From Catenaria anguillulae PL171 (lineage: Eukaryota > Blastocladiomycota > Blastocladiomycetes > Blastocladiales > Catenariaceae): 64,000 bases of DNA. The position numbers and the translations under genes are program-made. The stretch covers positions 93,129 through 157,128 of the forward strand of contig MCFL01000058.1 of the NCBI GenBank assembly GCA_002102555.1. The letters are read 5' to 3'. The notes under the pieces were generated by a model. It searched no databases, was not told where the DNA came from, and was given only the letters and a program-made list of their open reading frames with translations. Below, piece after piece: positions 46,849 to 58,344 of this stretch (position 1 is the stretch's first letter; the number at the start of each line of letters is the position of its first letter).

Positions 46849-48897
46849 TCGTTGGTGTAGGTTACCGCGAGTGGGAAACGGGAAAGTCGAAATGCAAATG
46901 TGATGGTCGATGCGTAGTGCACACGTTTAGAAACCCGAGAGATTGGGATCACATTGGGTCGGGAAAAATATGTGAGACAAGGAAAACAAAGAGAAGGAGC
47001 ATGAACGTGAGACAAAGGGTGGTGAAACAAGACGGCGACCGCGCTCACTGGGTCCACCGGACACATAGTGCAGACCAGTGCAAGTGTCCGTAAGCGGAAA
47101 GAGGAAACGAACCCGAGAAATGTCGCCATGGCGAAACAGTGGAGGGAACGACTGGCTGGGCACACTCTTGTTGAACTCGAGGGCCCACCTTCATCTATCG
47201 GTCTATACGGGCGACGACGACAAAACAGTCGACCAATGGGCAACGGCTGTGTAGTGGTGAGGTAGATTGACGGAGGTCGAGTCAATCGCTGTTGTCTGTC
47301 GTGTGCGGGACTCGGGCTCTCCCGAGAGCAGAGGTGCGGCGGAGGACGGACGTTTTCGTTTTGGGGAGAGCGAAAAACTTGTAAGAAGGCAGTGAAAGAC
47401 AGGTTCTTGAAGAGAGCTGAGGTTGGACGATGGCAACGCTCGGCTGGTACGGGAATCCATGGACGGATGGAGGTGTGGGACACTTGGGTCGCGGGAACGA
47501 CGAGCGTAAGAGGTTCTAAATGAACGAGCTGTGTGCTTTACGACGTCGATTTCAGTATGTACATGAAAGGCTCCGTTTGTTACAATGGAAGAGCGAAGGC
47601 CTTGGTCTGTGGAGTTTGAATGGATGGTGGGTGAGGCGTCTGTGAACCTGAACACGGGTCCTTGATAAAAATGAGGGACGATTATCCAGCCTCGTGCTTC
47701 ATGGGTTGCGCAAGAACAATCATGTCGCTACTGGCTTTCTATGGCATGGCATAAGGGTTCACCGGCGTGCAGAGCACTCCTGGTGACGTCGACATAGGGA
47801 TCCATACCGATATGACTCGTGTAACTGGCGAGACACCACACGAAGGCAGCCAAGAACTGGCGGAGAATGATGCAAAATACCGCTGGCAGCACCAAAATGG
47901 AGCGACTTTTCCGGCGGAGGTGGAGGCGGGGGATAACTGTCGAAGCAATGGAGAGGGCATGAGATCAGGTTGTTCTTCAAAACAAGTGGCCAGAGGTGGC
48001 ACAGAAAGTATGAGGCTCGCGATGGCTTTCCTTCGCGTCACCGGTTGGAGTCGTGCTTCAGATCGCAGAGTGACGCGGGGGTGAGGGGGTAGGATTAATG
48101 AAATGAGGCTTGGGCCAAATGCAGCCATGAAGGACAGGATCAGTGCTCACAGCGCTATTGGACAACGTCGTCAATGTCCACCAAAGCCTGCAGGAGTGTG
48201 GTGTCTCACATGGGGGTCTTTGGGACCTGTATCCATTGGTTGGCATGCAGAAGCGGTGCCTACCTACGTACCTCCCATGAGATTTGGAGTTTGTTGTTAG
48301 GAATGAGTGACAACGATCGCTTGATATATGCCCCTTTTCCGTCCGTAGTTCTTGGCACCTCTGCGTCGCACACTGACATGTAGCTATGTAGGGGCCAACA
48401 TGTGTCAAGTATTCCGACCATCCTGCACACGCTGGCAAACTGACTTGGCCATCTCGCACGGCCCGTACATACAGTAGCGTCTCTACGTTCTTGCCGAGCA
48501 AATCTATTATCTTACTTGTTCAACTTGTTCAACTTGGGGCCATTGGCGGCCACAATTCATTCGTCATTCAACCATGTATTTATGAACGGCTGTCGTGTTT
48601 GAGCCGTTCTTCTGAACGCGATTGGCGCCTCGACCTCGGGTCGCGGCAAAACCCTGACATCGAATGTCGAATATCACTCGAATGAAAACCGAGTATATGT
48701 TTCACACGACACTTTGAGCAACATCAATTGCCCTTGTATTGAACCCCTCGTCATTGTCCCTGCAGCCCGGCACCTCTGCTCGTTGTGAATGATTGTGCCA
48801 CAATCGGCGCTCGTGTCTTGCCAATCCACGTCCTATCGTCACCCGCGCCTGTTTGCATTCCCTGTCACACCTTGTCGTAACTGCCGCTGTCATCACC
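46849..48897. other. Long intergenic region, probably holding an unresolved first exon
   Basis: About 2 kb between divergent genes. The minus strand near 46950-47010 is pyrimidine-rich, as leader sequences here are. The missing start of the membrane protein ending at 44803 should lie in this stretch. I could not find a convincing coding exon, tRNA or repeat. Confidence 0.35.
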
Positions 48898-49914
48898 ATG
48901 GCCTGGCTCTGTGGCCTCGCACCAATACCGGTCTTGTCGACAACCTTTTCGGTTCGCATTCTGTCGTAGCCCTCCTTGCCGACCTCTCGGAACCCTGTGA
49001 CTGACTGTTGCATCTGATTCTGATTGTACGTATGCATAAAATGTAGGCGCCGGGATTATCAAGTCCCAGCGCGTCAAAGACGCCATGCTCGCCGTCGATC
49101 GCAACACATTTGTCCCCGGCCTGCCCGCCTCGCTGGCCTATGCCGACAGCCCACAAAGCATTGGCTTTGGCGCCACCATTTCTGGTACAGTGGTGGATTT
49201 TGTTCCTGAAGTATGTCGCCCCAAAGCTGAAAGTGTCTCACAACCTTTCATGGCGATCACAGCTCCACACATGCACGCCTACGCTCTCGAACACCTCGAG
49301 CCTTACTTGAAGCCCGGATCGCACGTTCTGGACGTTGGTGCTGGTTCGGATACCTGGCTGCGTGCATGTTGCGCATGATTGACCCACAGGGCGTCGTCGT
49401 TGCCATTGATCACATCCCCGAGTTGGTTCAAATGGCGCATGGGCATTTGACAACGTGGGATGCCGAGAGCTTGACATCGGGTCGGATTATTTGTATCAGT
49501 AAGTTTCTGAGTCGCGCTCGCCTTGCCCCGATAGTTGACCTTGACTGATGTGTCGTGCTTCTGCTGTCTGTAGCTGGCGATGGCCGCAAGGGATTCCCCA
49601 CCCAAGCGCCCTACTCTGCCATGTACGTGTATGCACCGCCTTCTTGCTCATCCAAAATGACCACAGCTGACTTGTACTTTGTTTCGCTTGTTGTTGCCAG
49701 ACACGTCGGCGCTGCTGCGCCCAAGATCCCGCAAGAACTCATTGACCAGCTTGCCTCACCAGGCCGCATGTTTATCCCCGTTGGCCCCGACGGTGGCGAG
49801 CAGTATCTAATGCAAGTCGACAAGGACGCTGATGGCCAAGTGACCAAGACCAAAGTCATGGGCGTCAGGTATGTGCCATTGACGGATCGTGAGCGGCAAG
49901 TGGGATCAGCGTAG
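48898..49914 (+). CDS. PCMT1: Protein-L-isoaspartate O-methyltransferase (two one-base gaps)
   Basis: Repairs damaged proteins by methylating L-isoaspartyl residues with SAM. Exons: 48898-48951, 49047-49184, 49263-49498, 49574-49622, 49701-49914. Diagnostic stretches are [69 protein letters not shown] and [12 protein letters not shown]. Two breaks are present. The start MAW and the following [14 protein letters not shown] lie in frames one base apart. SAM motif I reads DVGAGS followed by a shifted frame at 49348, where one added G restores [12 protein letters not shown]. Summed exons are 691 bp, two short of a multiple of three, so two missing bases explain everything and give 230 residues, the normal length. 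I read these as sequence errors. Confidence 0.92.
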
Positions 49915-50198
49915 GTAATCAAGCGTGTTTGCCGTTTCGTGCTGTGTGCGAGTGTACATATCTCTTTTCTCATCCACATCATTTTGGACTCGTTTTCTGG
50001 CGGCCAATGGGGTGGTGCGCAGCAGTTTGTGATGCGATTCCCTTTCATCTAGTTCAAGCCGTGTGTGACAGAGTTTTCCACCAATCTTTGTATATAGCCA
50101 TGAGAACCAAGTGCATTTACGGCTGGGCAAGTCTTTGAAAAGTGACTGAATTGTAGGGGCCCTGGCCAACCGCCAAGGTGTACTAGTAGGCACCTGCC

Positions 50199-51056
50199 TC
50201 AAACAATATTGCTCGCCATGTGCTGCACCTGTCCCACAAGCGTGTTCAATCCGAGCGATTCGGCCTCAATCTCGTCCACCTTGCGCAAGATCTTCGCGAT
50301 TTCCTTGGCACTGCTTTCGACTTGCTCGCCTATCAAGATCGTTTCAGGAGGTAAGCATCCCATTTGCGAGCCGAGTAAATCATACATGGGACGGAACGGA
50401 CCGCAAATGACCAGCTCGTCGAGAATGTGGTAAGCGGTTTGGAACTGGAAGATTATGTCGAGCTCGCACACCTGCATATCCGGAACATGTCATAAAGGAC
50501 TGGTCAAGCTCTTGAGAAACATCCAAGAAAAAAAAAAGGACGTACGTTTCCGAAATACCCATCAAGGGCCGTCACATACCGATGAATGAGCTCCAGTGTA
50601 ATGAGCTCATTGTCATCGATATCGATACAGAAGCAGAAAATCAACGAGGCGTAGCTGTCCGTGATGAATTCCAACACAATCGCCATCTGTCAACAGTTTT
50701 GCCTCCTTGCACGCATATACGTTTGTCAACACGTACCGGCGATACACAAGCTTCTTGTCCTTGTATTCAATCACCTGACACATGTTGCTCTTGCGCGCCA
50801 ACACCGTCGTCATGGCTTCCTGTGTGAACTTTTGTTTTTCAGCTGCGGGCAGCACGCGAAACCACTTCTTGAGGCGGATTTTGCCGTGGCGAGAAAACAG
50901 GAGGAATGAGTGAATCTATGCATTCGGGCAAGTTTACGTCAGCGTATGATGTTTTGTCCGACAAGTTGGCCGTGTGTGTTGAGATGGGAATTTCATCACG
51001 GTTCCGTGTGATCGCGTGTTTCCCATGTCCAAGACGGCAAAGGAAGATCGAACCAT
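50199..51056 (-). CDS. AP-1 clathrin adaptor sigma subunit
   Basis: Small subunit of the AP-1 adaptor for clathrin vesicles between the trans-Golgi network and endosomes. Exons 51056-51054, 50915-50737, 50654-50546, 50471-50402 and 50329-50199 sum to 163 residues, the family's size. Conserved stretches are [50 protein letters not shown], and [20 protein letters not shown] followed by [10 protein letters not shown]. The sequence favours sigma-1 over sigma-2 or sigma-3. The first coding exon would consist of the ATG alone before a 138-bp intron starting GTTCG; this is the least certain join. A 13-base A-run (plus strand) lies in the intron near 50526-50538. Confidence 0.92.
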
Positions 51057-52001
51057 AGTGGTGTGTGTCCGGTCGAAGCGGCCTGGCGGTGGAAAGTACT
51101 AGTGTTTGGGGTGCCGTTGCTTGGGGTTCATGTATCATGAGCGTCGTTTGGACGTTACATCGACCTATGTATTCGCGCTTAAGACTGGTTCGATTGTGCT
51201 CCTGTTCTCCTCCCTGCCAGCTGAAAGTCCTTCGAACTTTGTTTGGCCGTCACTGAATCGTCCAGTAGGGAATGCAAGTGAATTCACAAATAGCATGCGC
51301 AGCGAGCATTCACACAGAACAAAAACAAGTCAATCGGAATCAGCTAGGCAAAGGATGGATTCCCAATCACAATGACGAGAATCAGCCCAAGCCGCAAGCG
51401 TACCTTGGCCGGCGGACTGGCGCAAGCGTAAAGTCACATTGAGGCACGCTTGGCAAGCGGGTGAGGTGCAGACTGATCGATGCGAGGATAAAGAGACTTC
51501 CTGCGGTCCACTCCTGAGTTAATTGTGTGGAGACGTGGTGCAAGCGTCCTCGGAGTTGCATTATGGCATTGTTGCAGCGGAACAGGTGCTCTGTCGAGTC
51601 ATGATGTGAGTCGCCAGCTAGCCCAACGCAAAAGGACCATTCCTGTAATCGACTATTGAGGCGACCGTAGCGCCGTTCGGCCGCTATTGGTTGCCGGAAC
51701 CGCCGCCGGCAATCGAGTCGACAGCGACTGGTTCCGGGTCGTTTATTCTCAAGCTCAACATGTGACGATGAAATCAGGGGACCATCAAGTTTGCGACAGA
51801 GCGTTCTGTTGCGACTGTGGCAGAGAGTGATGTCTCAACGCGGTGCGATCGGAGGGCGGTGGCAGTTGGCACTTTCACGCTCCAAACTTCCAATCCGATC
51901 CAAAGAAGGCAGAGTTTCCCAGTTCTTTGTCTTCTTCTCTCTCCCTGGTGGCAACACGATCCATGCACTAGACACATATTCGCAACGTATTTCAGTCAGC
52001 C
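51057..52001. other. Divergent intergenic region between AP-1 sigma and the DUF4442 gene
   Basis: About 945 bp. No coding signal is evident. GC content rises near 51400-51700, but I see no repeat, tRNA or clear TATA box. It should hold both promoters. Confidence 0.35.
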
Positions 52002-52666
52002 ATGTCCTTCCTTCAACCTTACCTGCTCAAGCACAAGTTCCTGGACGTTTTCAGGAGCTGCCAACGTGTCCCACTGCTTGGCCCACGCTCTTCTCAACGT
52101 ACATTCGCCTTGCTGCTCCCTACTCTGGTACATATGAGCTCAATCTTCTTGAGCCATGTACCAAGGTGAATTTCCATGCTGATTTGATTGGATTGACTGA
52201 TTGTGGATCTATCCACCATGGACATGCAGGTTCCGTTTCGCCACGCATCACCGTCTTCACTCCTGGCCACTGCCGCATCGAACTCGAAGAGCGATGGGCG
52301 TTGCGCAACCCCTTTTCGTCCATCCACGCCTTGGCCTTACTTAATGCTGGCGAACTGTCGACCGGCATGGCGTTCCTGTCGCTCACGCAAGACATGGGCC
52401 GGCGCGCCATCATCACCAAGCTCTCGGGCACGTACAAGAAGAAGGCCCGCGGCATTGTTTTCGCCGAATGCACCATCCCGCAGGACATGCAAGCCTGGCT
52501 CGCTGCCGGAGGAAGTGGGCCCAAGATGGTCAAGTCGACCATCAAGAACCTGCAAGGAGAGGTGGTGGCCGAGTGTGAGGCGGAATGGACCGTGGCTCCC
52601 ATCAAGAAGGGGGATGTTCCTTCATCATCATCAGCGGCGTCAACTTCTGCACCCAAGGCTATTTGA
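52002..52666 (+). CDS. DUF4442 hotdog-fold (thioesterase-like) protein, one-base gap
   Basis: Two exons, 52002-52127 and 52230-52666. The second exon carries the family core: VSPRITVFTPGHCRIELEER, RNPFSSIHALALLNAGELST, GRRAIITKLSGTYKKKARG. The Asn-Pro, His and Glu-Leu residues match hotdog-fold DUF4442 proteins, which resemble acyl-CoA thioesterases; no substrate can be named. The join gives LAAPYSG-SVSPRI, a typical family stretch. Between ATG 52002 (MSFLQPYLLKHKFLDVF) and that segment the frame steps back by one at about 52080, in a GGCCC run. One added C would give 187 residues, and exon sums agree (563 plus 1). A cytosolic or mitochondrial enzyme is the likely role. Confidence 0.78.
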
Positions 52667-52934
52667 TTTGGTGGACAAGTGGTTGACGGCACACTTTAAC
52701 AGAGGCAAACCGCTCGTTTCAATCTGTCGTAGAATGGGAAGGACTTGCTGGAATTGCTTGAAATCAACTGAAACATATCATAGGTTTGCCATTGTCGACC
52801 TTGACACCGTCTCCTTGGAGAGCGAGAAGAGGATGAAATCATGATGCAGCAAGAATACAATAAATACCACCAACCCACAATGCCAAAACTGAGAAAAGCA
52901 CAAAACATGGACACACAAACACCCAAGACTACAC

Positions 52935-55778
52935 TTACCCAAACCTCGGGCGCCCCGCGACCGTTCCAATCGCCGTCAGCGACACGGGGGCAGGCTCGGT
53001 TGGCAAAAAGTTGCCCACAATCATGACGGGCATATTGTAGTTGTCCCTTCGGATCGTAAACGAAAAGCAACATGGAATCACCGTCTCCCTGCCATCCCTC
53101 GCCTTGCTCTTGAGCGAACAACTCGTCAGCACTGCCTTTTGTCCTGGATCAAACGCAATCCCACCAAACTTGTCCCAATAATTCACGGCCGCGTCCTCGC
53201 TCATGAGCTCATAAATCGCGACCCGCCCGTCCCTCAACTGGTCAAGCGGCACACCCACCAGATCCGCAAACTGATGGTTGGCCTTGTAAATCTCGCCCGT
53301 ACGGCGCCACAAGCACGCGGGCACGCCCATGGCGGAAAACAAGTGGTCATAGTCCAAGAGCAGGCGCTCAAACATCTCCTCGACCAAGATCAAGTCCATG
53401 TCCGTGAGCGACTGCGCCACCTGTCGAAACATGGGCCGGAACGAGCCCAGCGACGCCATGACGCGGTGCCGAGATCCGACGCTCATATGCGTCTCGAGGT
53501 ATCGCTGCAGGCGCGCGTACCCGCGACCGTAGTTGTACGGCTGCAGCTGGCCCGCTTCATATTTAGCATTGATCACGGCCTTGAGCCTGTCTTCGATTTT
53601 CGGCGCAACCGGATCGGCGAGTTGCAGCAAGTATTTGTCGTCGTTTGGACCTGCCGTGCCGGCGGCGGTACCTGCGGAGGACGCCGCGGGAGGTGCTCCC
53701 GAGCGCAGCGCGGCCGTCGACTCTTCGCGTTGCCCGCGGGTGGCGGCGGATGCCGCTCCAGAGTACGAGTCGCGCCGGACATCCCCCGTGTTGCTGCCGC
53801 CCATCCCCGACATGGACATGGACGCCACATCCCCGGCAGACATGATGGATTGGCCCTGGAAGCTACCCAACTGGCTGCCCAATGCATCCAAGCCAGATGC
53901 CGATCCATCGTATCCTGCAGGGCCCGATTCGCCATTTCCGCCCGCACTCGCACCACCGCCGGCACCGCCGGTGCCAGTCGACAGCGGATCCAATCCTTGC
54001 ATCAAACTGGCAAACCCCGGATCAAAGTTGTGCACGAAATCCGAAATCACCGAAAACTCATTGACGGCGAGCTCGGACGCAAACGACAAGGGCGTAAACC
54101 CGCCGCCGGGCCCGCCCATGGGCCCGAGTCCAAACCCGCCGCCTGCTGTTCCGGCAATGTGCCCGCCTCCTGAGCTCGCGAGCGATGTGTGCGACGCCCA
54201 CCCGCCAAACTGGTCTGGCCCCGACGTGGTGACAGGCGGAGGCGGATCGTGCATGAGTTGCGGTTGCTGCTGCTGCTGCTGTTGAGGCTGCAAAAGAGGG
54301 GACGCAGGAGCGGACACAGGGTCTACTGATTGCGAGTGTGCACGATCGCTGGACGACGACGAGAGACCGCGCTTCATGAGTTCGGGAGCGAGGAGACTGT
54401 GCATTGGATCGCTGGCCGAAGGTGGCGGGTCGTGGGGCTGGTGTGCCGAGGAGGATGGGGTTGAGGCAGAGGCTGGCACGCGAATGGAAGAGCGAGAGTC
54501 AATGGACATCGAAAAGTCAAATCACGCAATCGAGAGGTGCATACTGTTCAATTGCGCCAATTGAATCGGTGCACCGCCAATCAATCCACCTTGCCCGCCG
54601 ACATATGGCCCCAACGCGGGCGAGCTCATTCTGGAGCCGGCACGGCTCATGCTCGCAGAAGCCATCATGGGGAGCAACCCGGGTGACGACACCACTGATC
54701 CGGTCGCATCCATCATCAGTACTTGACCGGCACCACCCGTTGTCGCACCAAGCACAGGAGTGCCTGTGCCTGACGCATATGCAGACGCAGGCCCCGAATC
54801 GTCCATGAGCTGTTGTTGCTGCTGTTGTTGTTGTTGTTGCTGGTGCAAGGTCGCGACCGCAGCCAGCGCAGGGCTGTATGGCACGGCACCAAGGGGCATC
54901 ATGGCTGCGGCGACAGCGGCGGCGGCCGTGGCCGGGTCGACGATAGCTGCCGAGACGGCAGAAGGTGCGTGACCGGCGGGGTGTGGGCCGCGGGGCTCGT
55001 CATGGCACAGGTGGCCAATGTGTCGTTTGATGCAGCGCTGACATGGTCGACCTGGAGACAATCAAAATAGGGTGAATGGGGTGGTACGCAATTTGGGATT
55101 TGTCATCGGTGATATGTACCTTCGTCACACGTCATGTGAGAGCGGCGACAGTAGACGCAAGCGTGGTGCACCTTTTTGCGTTTGCGCCGCTTGCCGCTTG
55201 ACGTATTCTTGTCGCCGTCCTCGTGGTCATCATCCTTGTTGTTGTCGGTACTATTGGAATTATTGTTGTTCGATTGCTGCTGCTGCGAGGACGAAGACGA
55301 CTCGGCATTTGCGCCATCAGCGGCGGCGGCGTTTCGAGCACTCGTGCGGCGCTTGCGGGTGTTGCTGGCAGAACCGCTGGTATCGCCTGCATCAGTGGAT
55401 GCAAGATCGGCGGATCCATTGGAGGGTCCATTTGCGCGAGGGCGTGGAGGCGAAGTGACAGATTGACTATTGGCCGCTGGCGATCGATCAGTGCTTTTGC
55501 GACGAGCAGCGGTGCCGGAGTTGACTCCCGAGCCAGCCGCTATTGTTGGTGGGGATGTGACAAACGAAGTGGGCGGTTGTGCGGCCGCAAGAGAAGCTGC
55601 CGCGGACCTGGAAGATGAGGATAATGTTGCGGGAGGTGGAGGGGCAGTCGACCGTTGCGGAGCAACAGCTGGTGAAGACGTGGCAGGTGCCGCAGTGACG
55701 GTGCTTCCTTTGATGTGACTGCGCTTGTAGCTGCTTGCGCACTGGCTTGGGACTGTGCTTGCGCCTGGCCGGCCTGGC

Positions 55779-55810
<32 letters not shown>

Positions 55811-56224
55811 TTGGGCTTGTGCATGAGCCTGGGCTTGGGCCGCCATGAGCATTCCAACGTAGCTTGCCGCTGCGGCGGAAGCGGCTGCTTGCGGTTGGCT
55901 GGATATGTCAAGAGCGGTGCTGGCGTTGTACCTGGCGCGCTGGAAGAGAAGAGCGGAATCGGGGTGCCAGATTGAGCGGGAATCGGAGCACCAGCATGAA
56001 GCGCGATGGCTGGCCACCAGGACCGATAGCCGAGAAGGCGGACTGAGCGGCAGGCCAATTGGGAAGCCGACTGGCAAGCGAGCGTTTGGGTGTGGAAACC
56101 CTGGCGGCGGAGGCATTGCCACGGCGGTTGTTGAAGGTGCGGGACCTTGGGCACGTTGCTGCCCGTTACCACTGCCGTTTGCGGGCCGGGCAGTTGAGAT
56201 GGGTTGCTGTTGAGACTGCGACAT
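52935..56224 (-). CDS. Zn2Cys6 plus PAS transcription factor, ERT1/AcuK-like
   Basis: Three exons (56224-55120, 55051-54545, 54472-52935) give 1049 residues. The zinc cluster spans the first intron: HACVYCRRSHMTCDE then GRPCQRCIKRHIGHLC, with the SHMTCD and RPCxRC pattern of ERT1/AcuK/RDS2 regulators of gluconeogenesis. A C-terminal conserved region with a PAS-like domain follows: GRGYARLQRYLETHMSVGSR, LVEEMFERLLLDYDHLFSAM, then GVPACLWRRTGEIYKANHQF. Gln, QA and Ser repeats fill the linkers, consistent with activation regions. An in-frame TGA at 54520-54522 is removed by the 72-bp intron 54473-54544. Part of the N-terminal linker (about 55915-56045) looks better in another frame, so two compensating base errors there are possible. 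The isocitrate lyase gene in this window would be a natural target class. Confidence 0.88.
54263..54285. repeat. CAG/CTG tract encoding polyglutamine
   Basis: Short CTG-rich tract on the plus strand (CAG on the coding strand) giving about eight Gln in the Zn2Cys6/PAS factor. Confidence 0.8.
54811..54843. repeat. CAA/CAG tract encoding Q11
   Basis: Trinucleotide tract giving eleven glutamines after LHQ in the Zn2Cys6/PAS factor. Such tracts are prone to length variation. Confidence 0.85.
55781..55840. repeat. Hexanucleotide repeat encoding (Gln-Ala)n
   Basis: Tandem CTGAGC units (plus strand), at first perfect and then degenerate with TTGGGC and ATGAGC variants, encode an alternating Gln-Ala stretch in the N-terminal linker of the Zn2Cys6/PAS factor. 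Confidence 0.85.
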
Positions 56225-56849
56225 GTGTGATTGCGATCGGAGAGAATGGAGCGCGTGCGTGGTGTGTCACGCAGTCACAACCCGAAGTGAAGTGAGGGAG
56301 ACGACGAGTGTGGCCAGACAGCCAATGGAGGCCGCTCTGGGAGCACTGGACCAGCGGATGACTGCAGAGGACTTGACGGCCACGGGCTACAAGGGCGAGT
56401 TGAAGGTCTTCCGGTGCAAATGCGGAGGGTGGCAAGGTAACTCACAGGTTTGGATGTTGTCAGTATCATGGCTCATTTGCGACCGGAAAGAGCCGGGACC
56501 GCCGTCCTTGGAAGAACAGGTCGGGTGTGAGTCGGAAGATCCGCCGATCCAATCCAATGGAAGGTTTGGCGTTCAAGCAGACAATTCTCCGATTCATGTC
56601 TTGATCACCATCGAGTGGCTAGAGCCAAGATGCTGATCGATGATCATGTCACGGTACTCACCTCCACCATCCTTAACAAAATTGTTGGGGGACGTCTCTT
56701 GACGACGCATCTCGTTCTCCCATGCCCTAGGCCTGAAACCCCTGCGATGAATGCACGATAGATTCGTGTCCGCATCCCTCCACCAATCAGTCCCGGCTTT
56801 CCCGGATCAGCTTCCAGAGACCAAGCTTGTCTTCTTATCCATCGCCACA
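56225..56849. other. Divergent intergenic region between the Zn2Cys6 factor and sideroflexin
   Basis: 625 bp between divergent starts. No gene or clear promoter element is visible. Confidence 0.35.
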
Positions 56850-58127
56850 ATGTCCGACACAACTGGCCCCGCCGCAAAAATACCCGAGGGCTTCCCCGAC
56901 CTGTCCAAGTCACGCTTCGACCAATCGTCGTACCTCGGCCGTGTCCGCCATTTCATTGAAATCACGGATCCGCGCACCCTCCTCCTCAGAGGCACAGCTG
57001 CAGCGCGCAAAGCAGCTCATGGACGACTTCAAGCGCTGCATCATCCACGACAATGTGTCCGTCTCAGAGTATTGGAAGGCAAAGAAGCGTGCGTACTATC
57101 ATACAGTGCTCGATCTGTATCATACTCGTCAACATGTCACAACCGCAAGAATGCTTAGTCTGCGAGGCAACGTTCCACGCCGACACGGGCGAAAAGTTTC
57201 TTGCCATTCCGCATGTCGTGCTTTGTGCCGACGAATATGTTTGTCTTGTTCGGCATTTGAACTCGAGTCCAACGGTTCGTTTTGCCTGATTTTTCTTGCA
57301 TGTGAACGTAGAATTGCCCCTCAGTACTAACACCAACGTTCCACCCACCTACGTGGGCACAGTTTGCCGGCATTGTCTTTTGGCAATGGCTCAACCAATC
57401 CGTCAACGTGGCAGTCAACTACGCCAACGCAAACAAAACCACCCCCATGTCCATGACGGAAACGGCGACCGCGTACGCAGGCGCAGTCACGGCCTCGTGC
57501 GGTGTTGCTCTGGGCCTGAATCGATTGGCCGAGCAGGGAAAGCTTCCCCGGCCCCTGATCCGCTTATTCCGTTTACGGCCGTGGCAATTGCGGGTACAGC
57601 CAACGTGTTTTTGATGCGCCAAAAGGAATTGCGTGAAGGGATTGCCGTGACGGATGAGCAAGGAAATGAGGTGGGCAAGTCGACGGCTGCCGGGTGGCAA
57701 GCGGTATCGCAGGTTCGTTGCACCTCATGCTTTTCAATCGCAGCTGCACTCGCTCACCCCAACGTGGTTAGGTCGCCGTCTCACGCGTTGCTACGGCAGC
57801 GCCATGCCTGGTCGCCCACCCATGGTCATGTCCCGCCTGAAACCGCTGGCGCTGTTCCGCAACAACCCGCGGTTGCTGATTCCCGCTGAACTCGGTTCGT
57901 TCCATCCATGTCCCATGAATCTCTGATGAGATACTGACAACTTGTCGACTTGGCACTGTATTTCAGCTGTCGTTGCCGGTTCGCTCATGGGTGCTCTGCC
58001 ATGCGCCATTGCCTTGTTCCCTCAACAGGCCAAGGTTCCCGTGTCGTCGCTGGAGCCAAAGTTCCATAACTTCAAGGATACGGAGGGCAACCCGATCACA
58101 CACGTGTTCTACAACAAGGGATTGTAA
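56850..58127 (+). CDS. Sideroflexin, mitochondrial carrier (frame interrupted)
   Basis: Mitochondrial inner-membrane sideroflexin; family members transport serine and other amino acids for one-carbon metabolism. Start ATG 56850 (MSDTTGPAAKIPEGF), then FDQSSYLGRVRHFIEITDPR, EATFHADTGEKFLAIP, MSCFVPTNMFVL, FWQWLNQSVNVAVNYANAN, PFTAVAIAGTANVFLMRQKE, ALPCAIALFPQQ and the ending HVFYNKGL. Several introns begin GTTCG or GTGCG (for example 57089-57158). The frame changes at about 56990, 57220, 57555 and 57805. The first two step forward and the last two back, so unlike VPS54 the errors are not one-directional. All family blocks survive, so base errors are more likely than decay, but a young pseudogene cannot be excluded from this sequence alone. 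Confidence 0.85.
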
Positions 58128-58344
58128 ATGCAAATGCAGAGGATGGCTTCTTGATTCTTGCTTGTTCCCCACATATCATACTGCATGATGGCTTGCCGTG
58201 TTGCATGCCAGGTAGAGCCAGACTAGAGCCATGTACGTGTTGGCTATCGACCAAATACATGGAGAAGCGATTGAGTATGTGGAAGGAAGTGCAACAAGGC
58301 AAAAGGAACAACGACAAAATCAGTACACCTGCACGAAAACCAAA

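Noticed and set aside
48058-48700. Short open frames in the 2-kb gap upstream of the methyltransferase
   Set aside because: Their composition is not protein-like, no frame is conserved across plausible splice sites and none carries a recognisable motif.
54500-54545. In-frame TGA between two long open stretches of the Zn2Cys6 factor, possible read-through or two genes
   Set aside because: A GT-AG intron (54473-54544) removes it, and the exon sum becomes a multiple of three.
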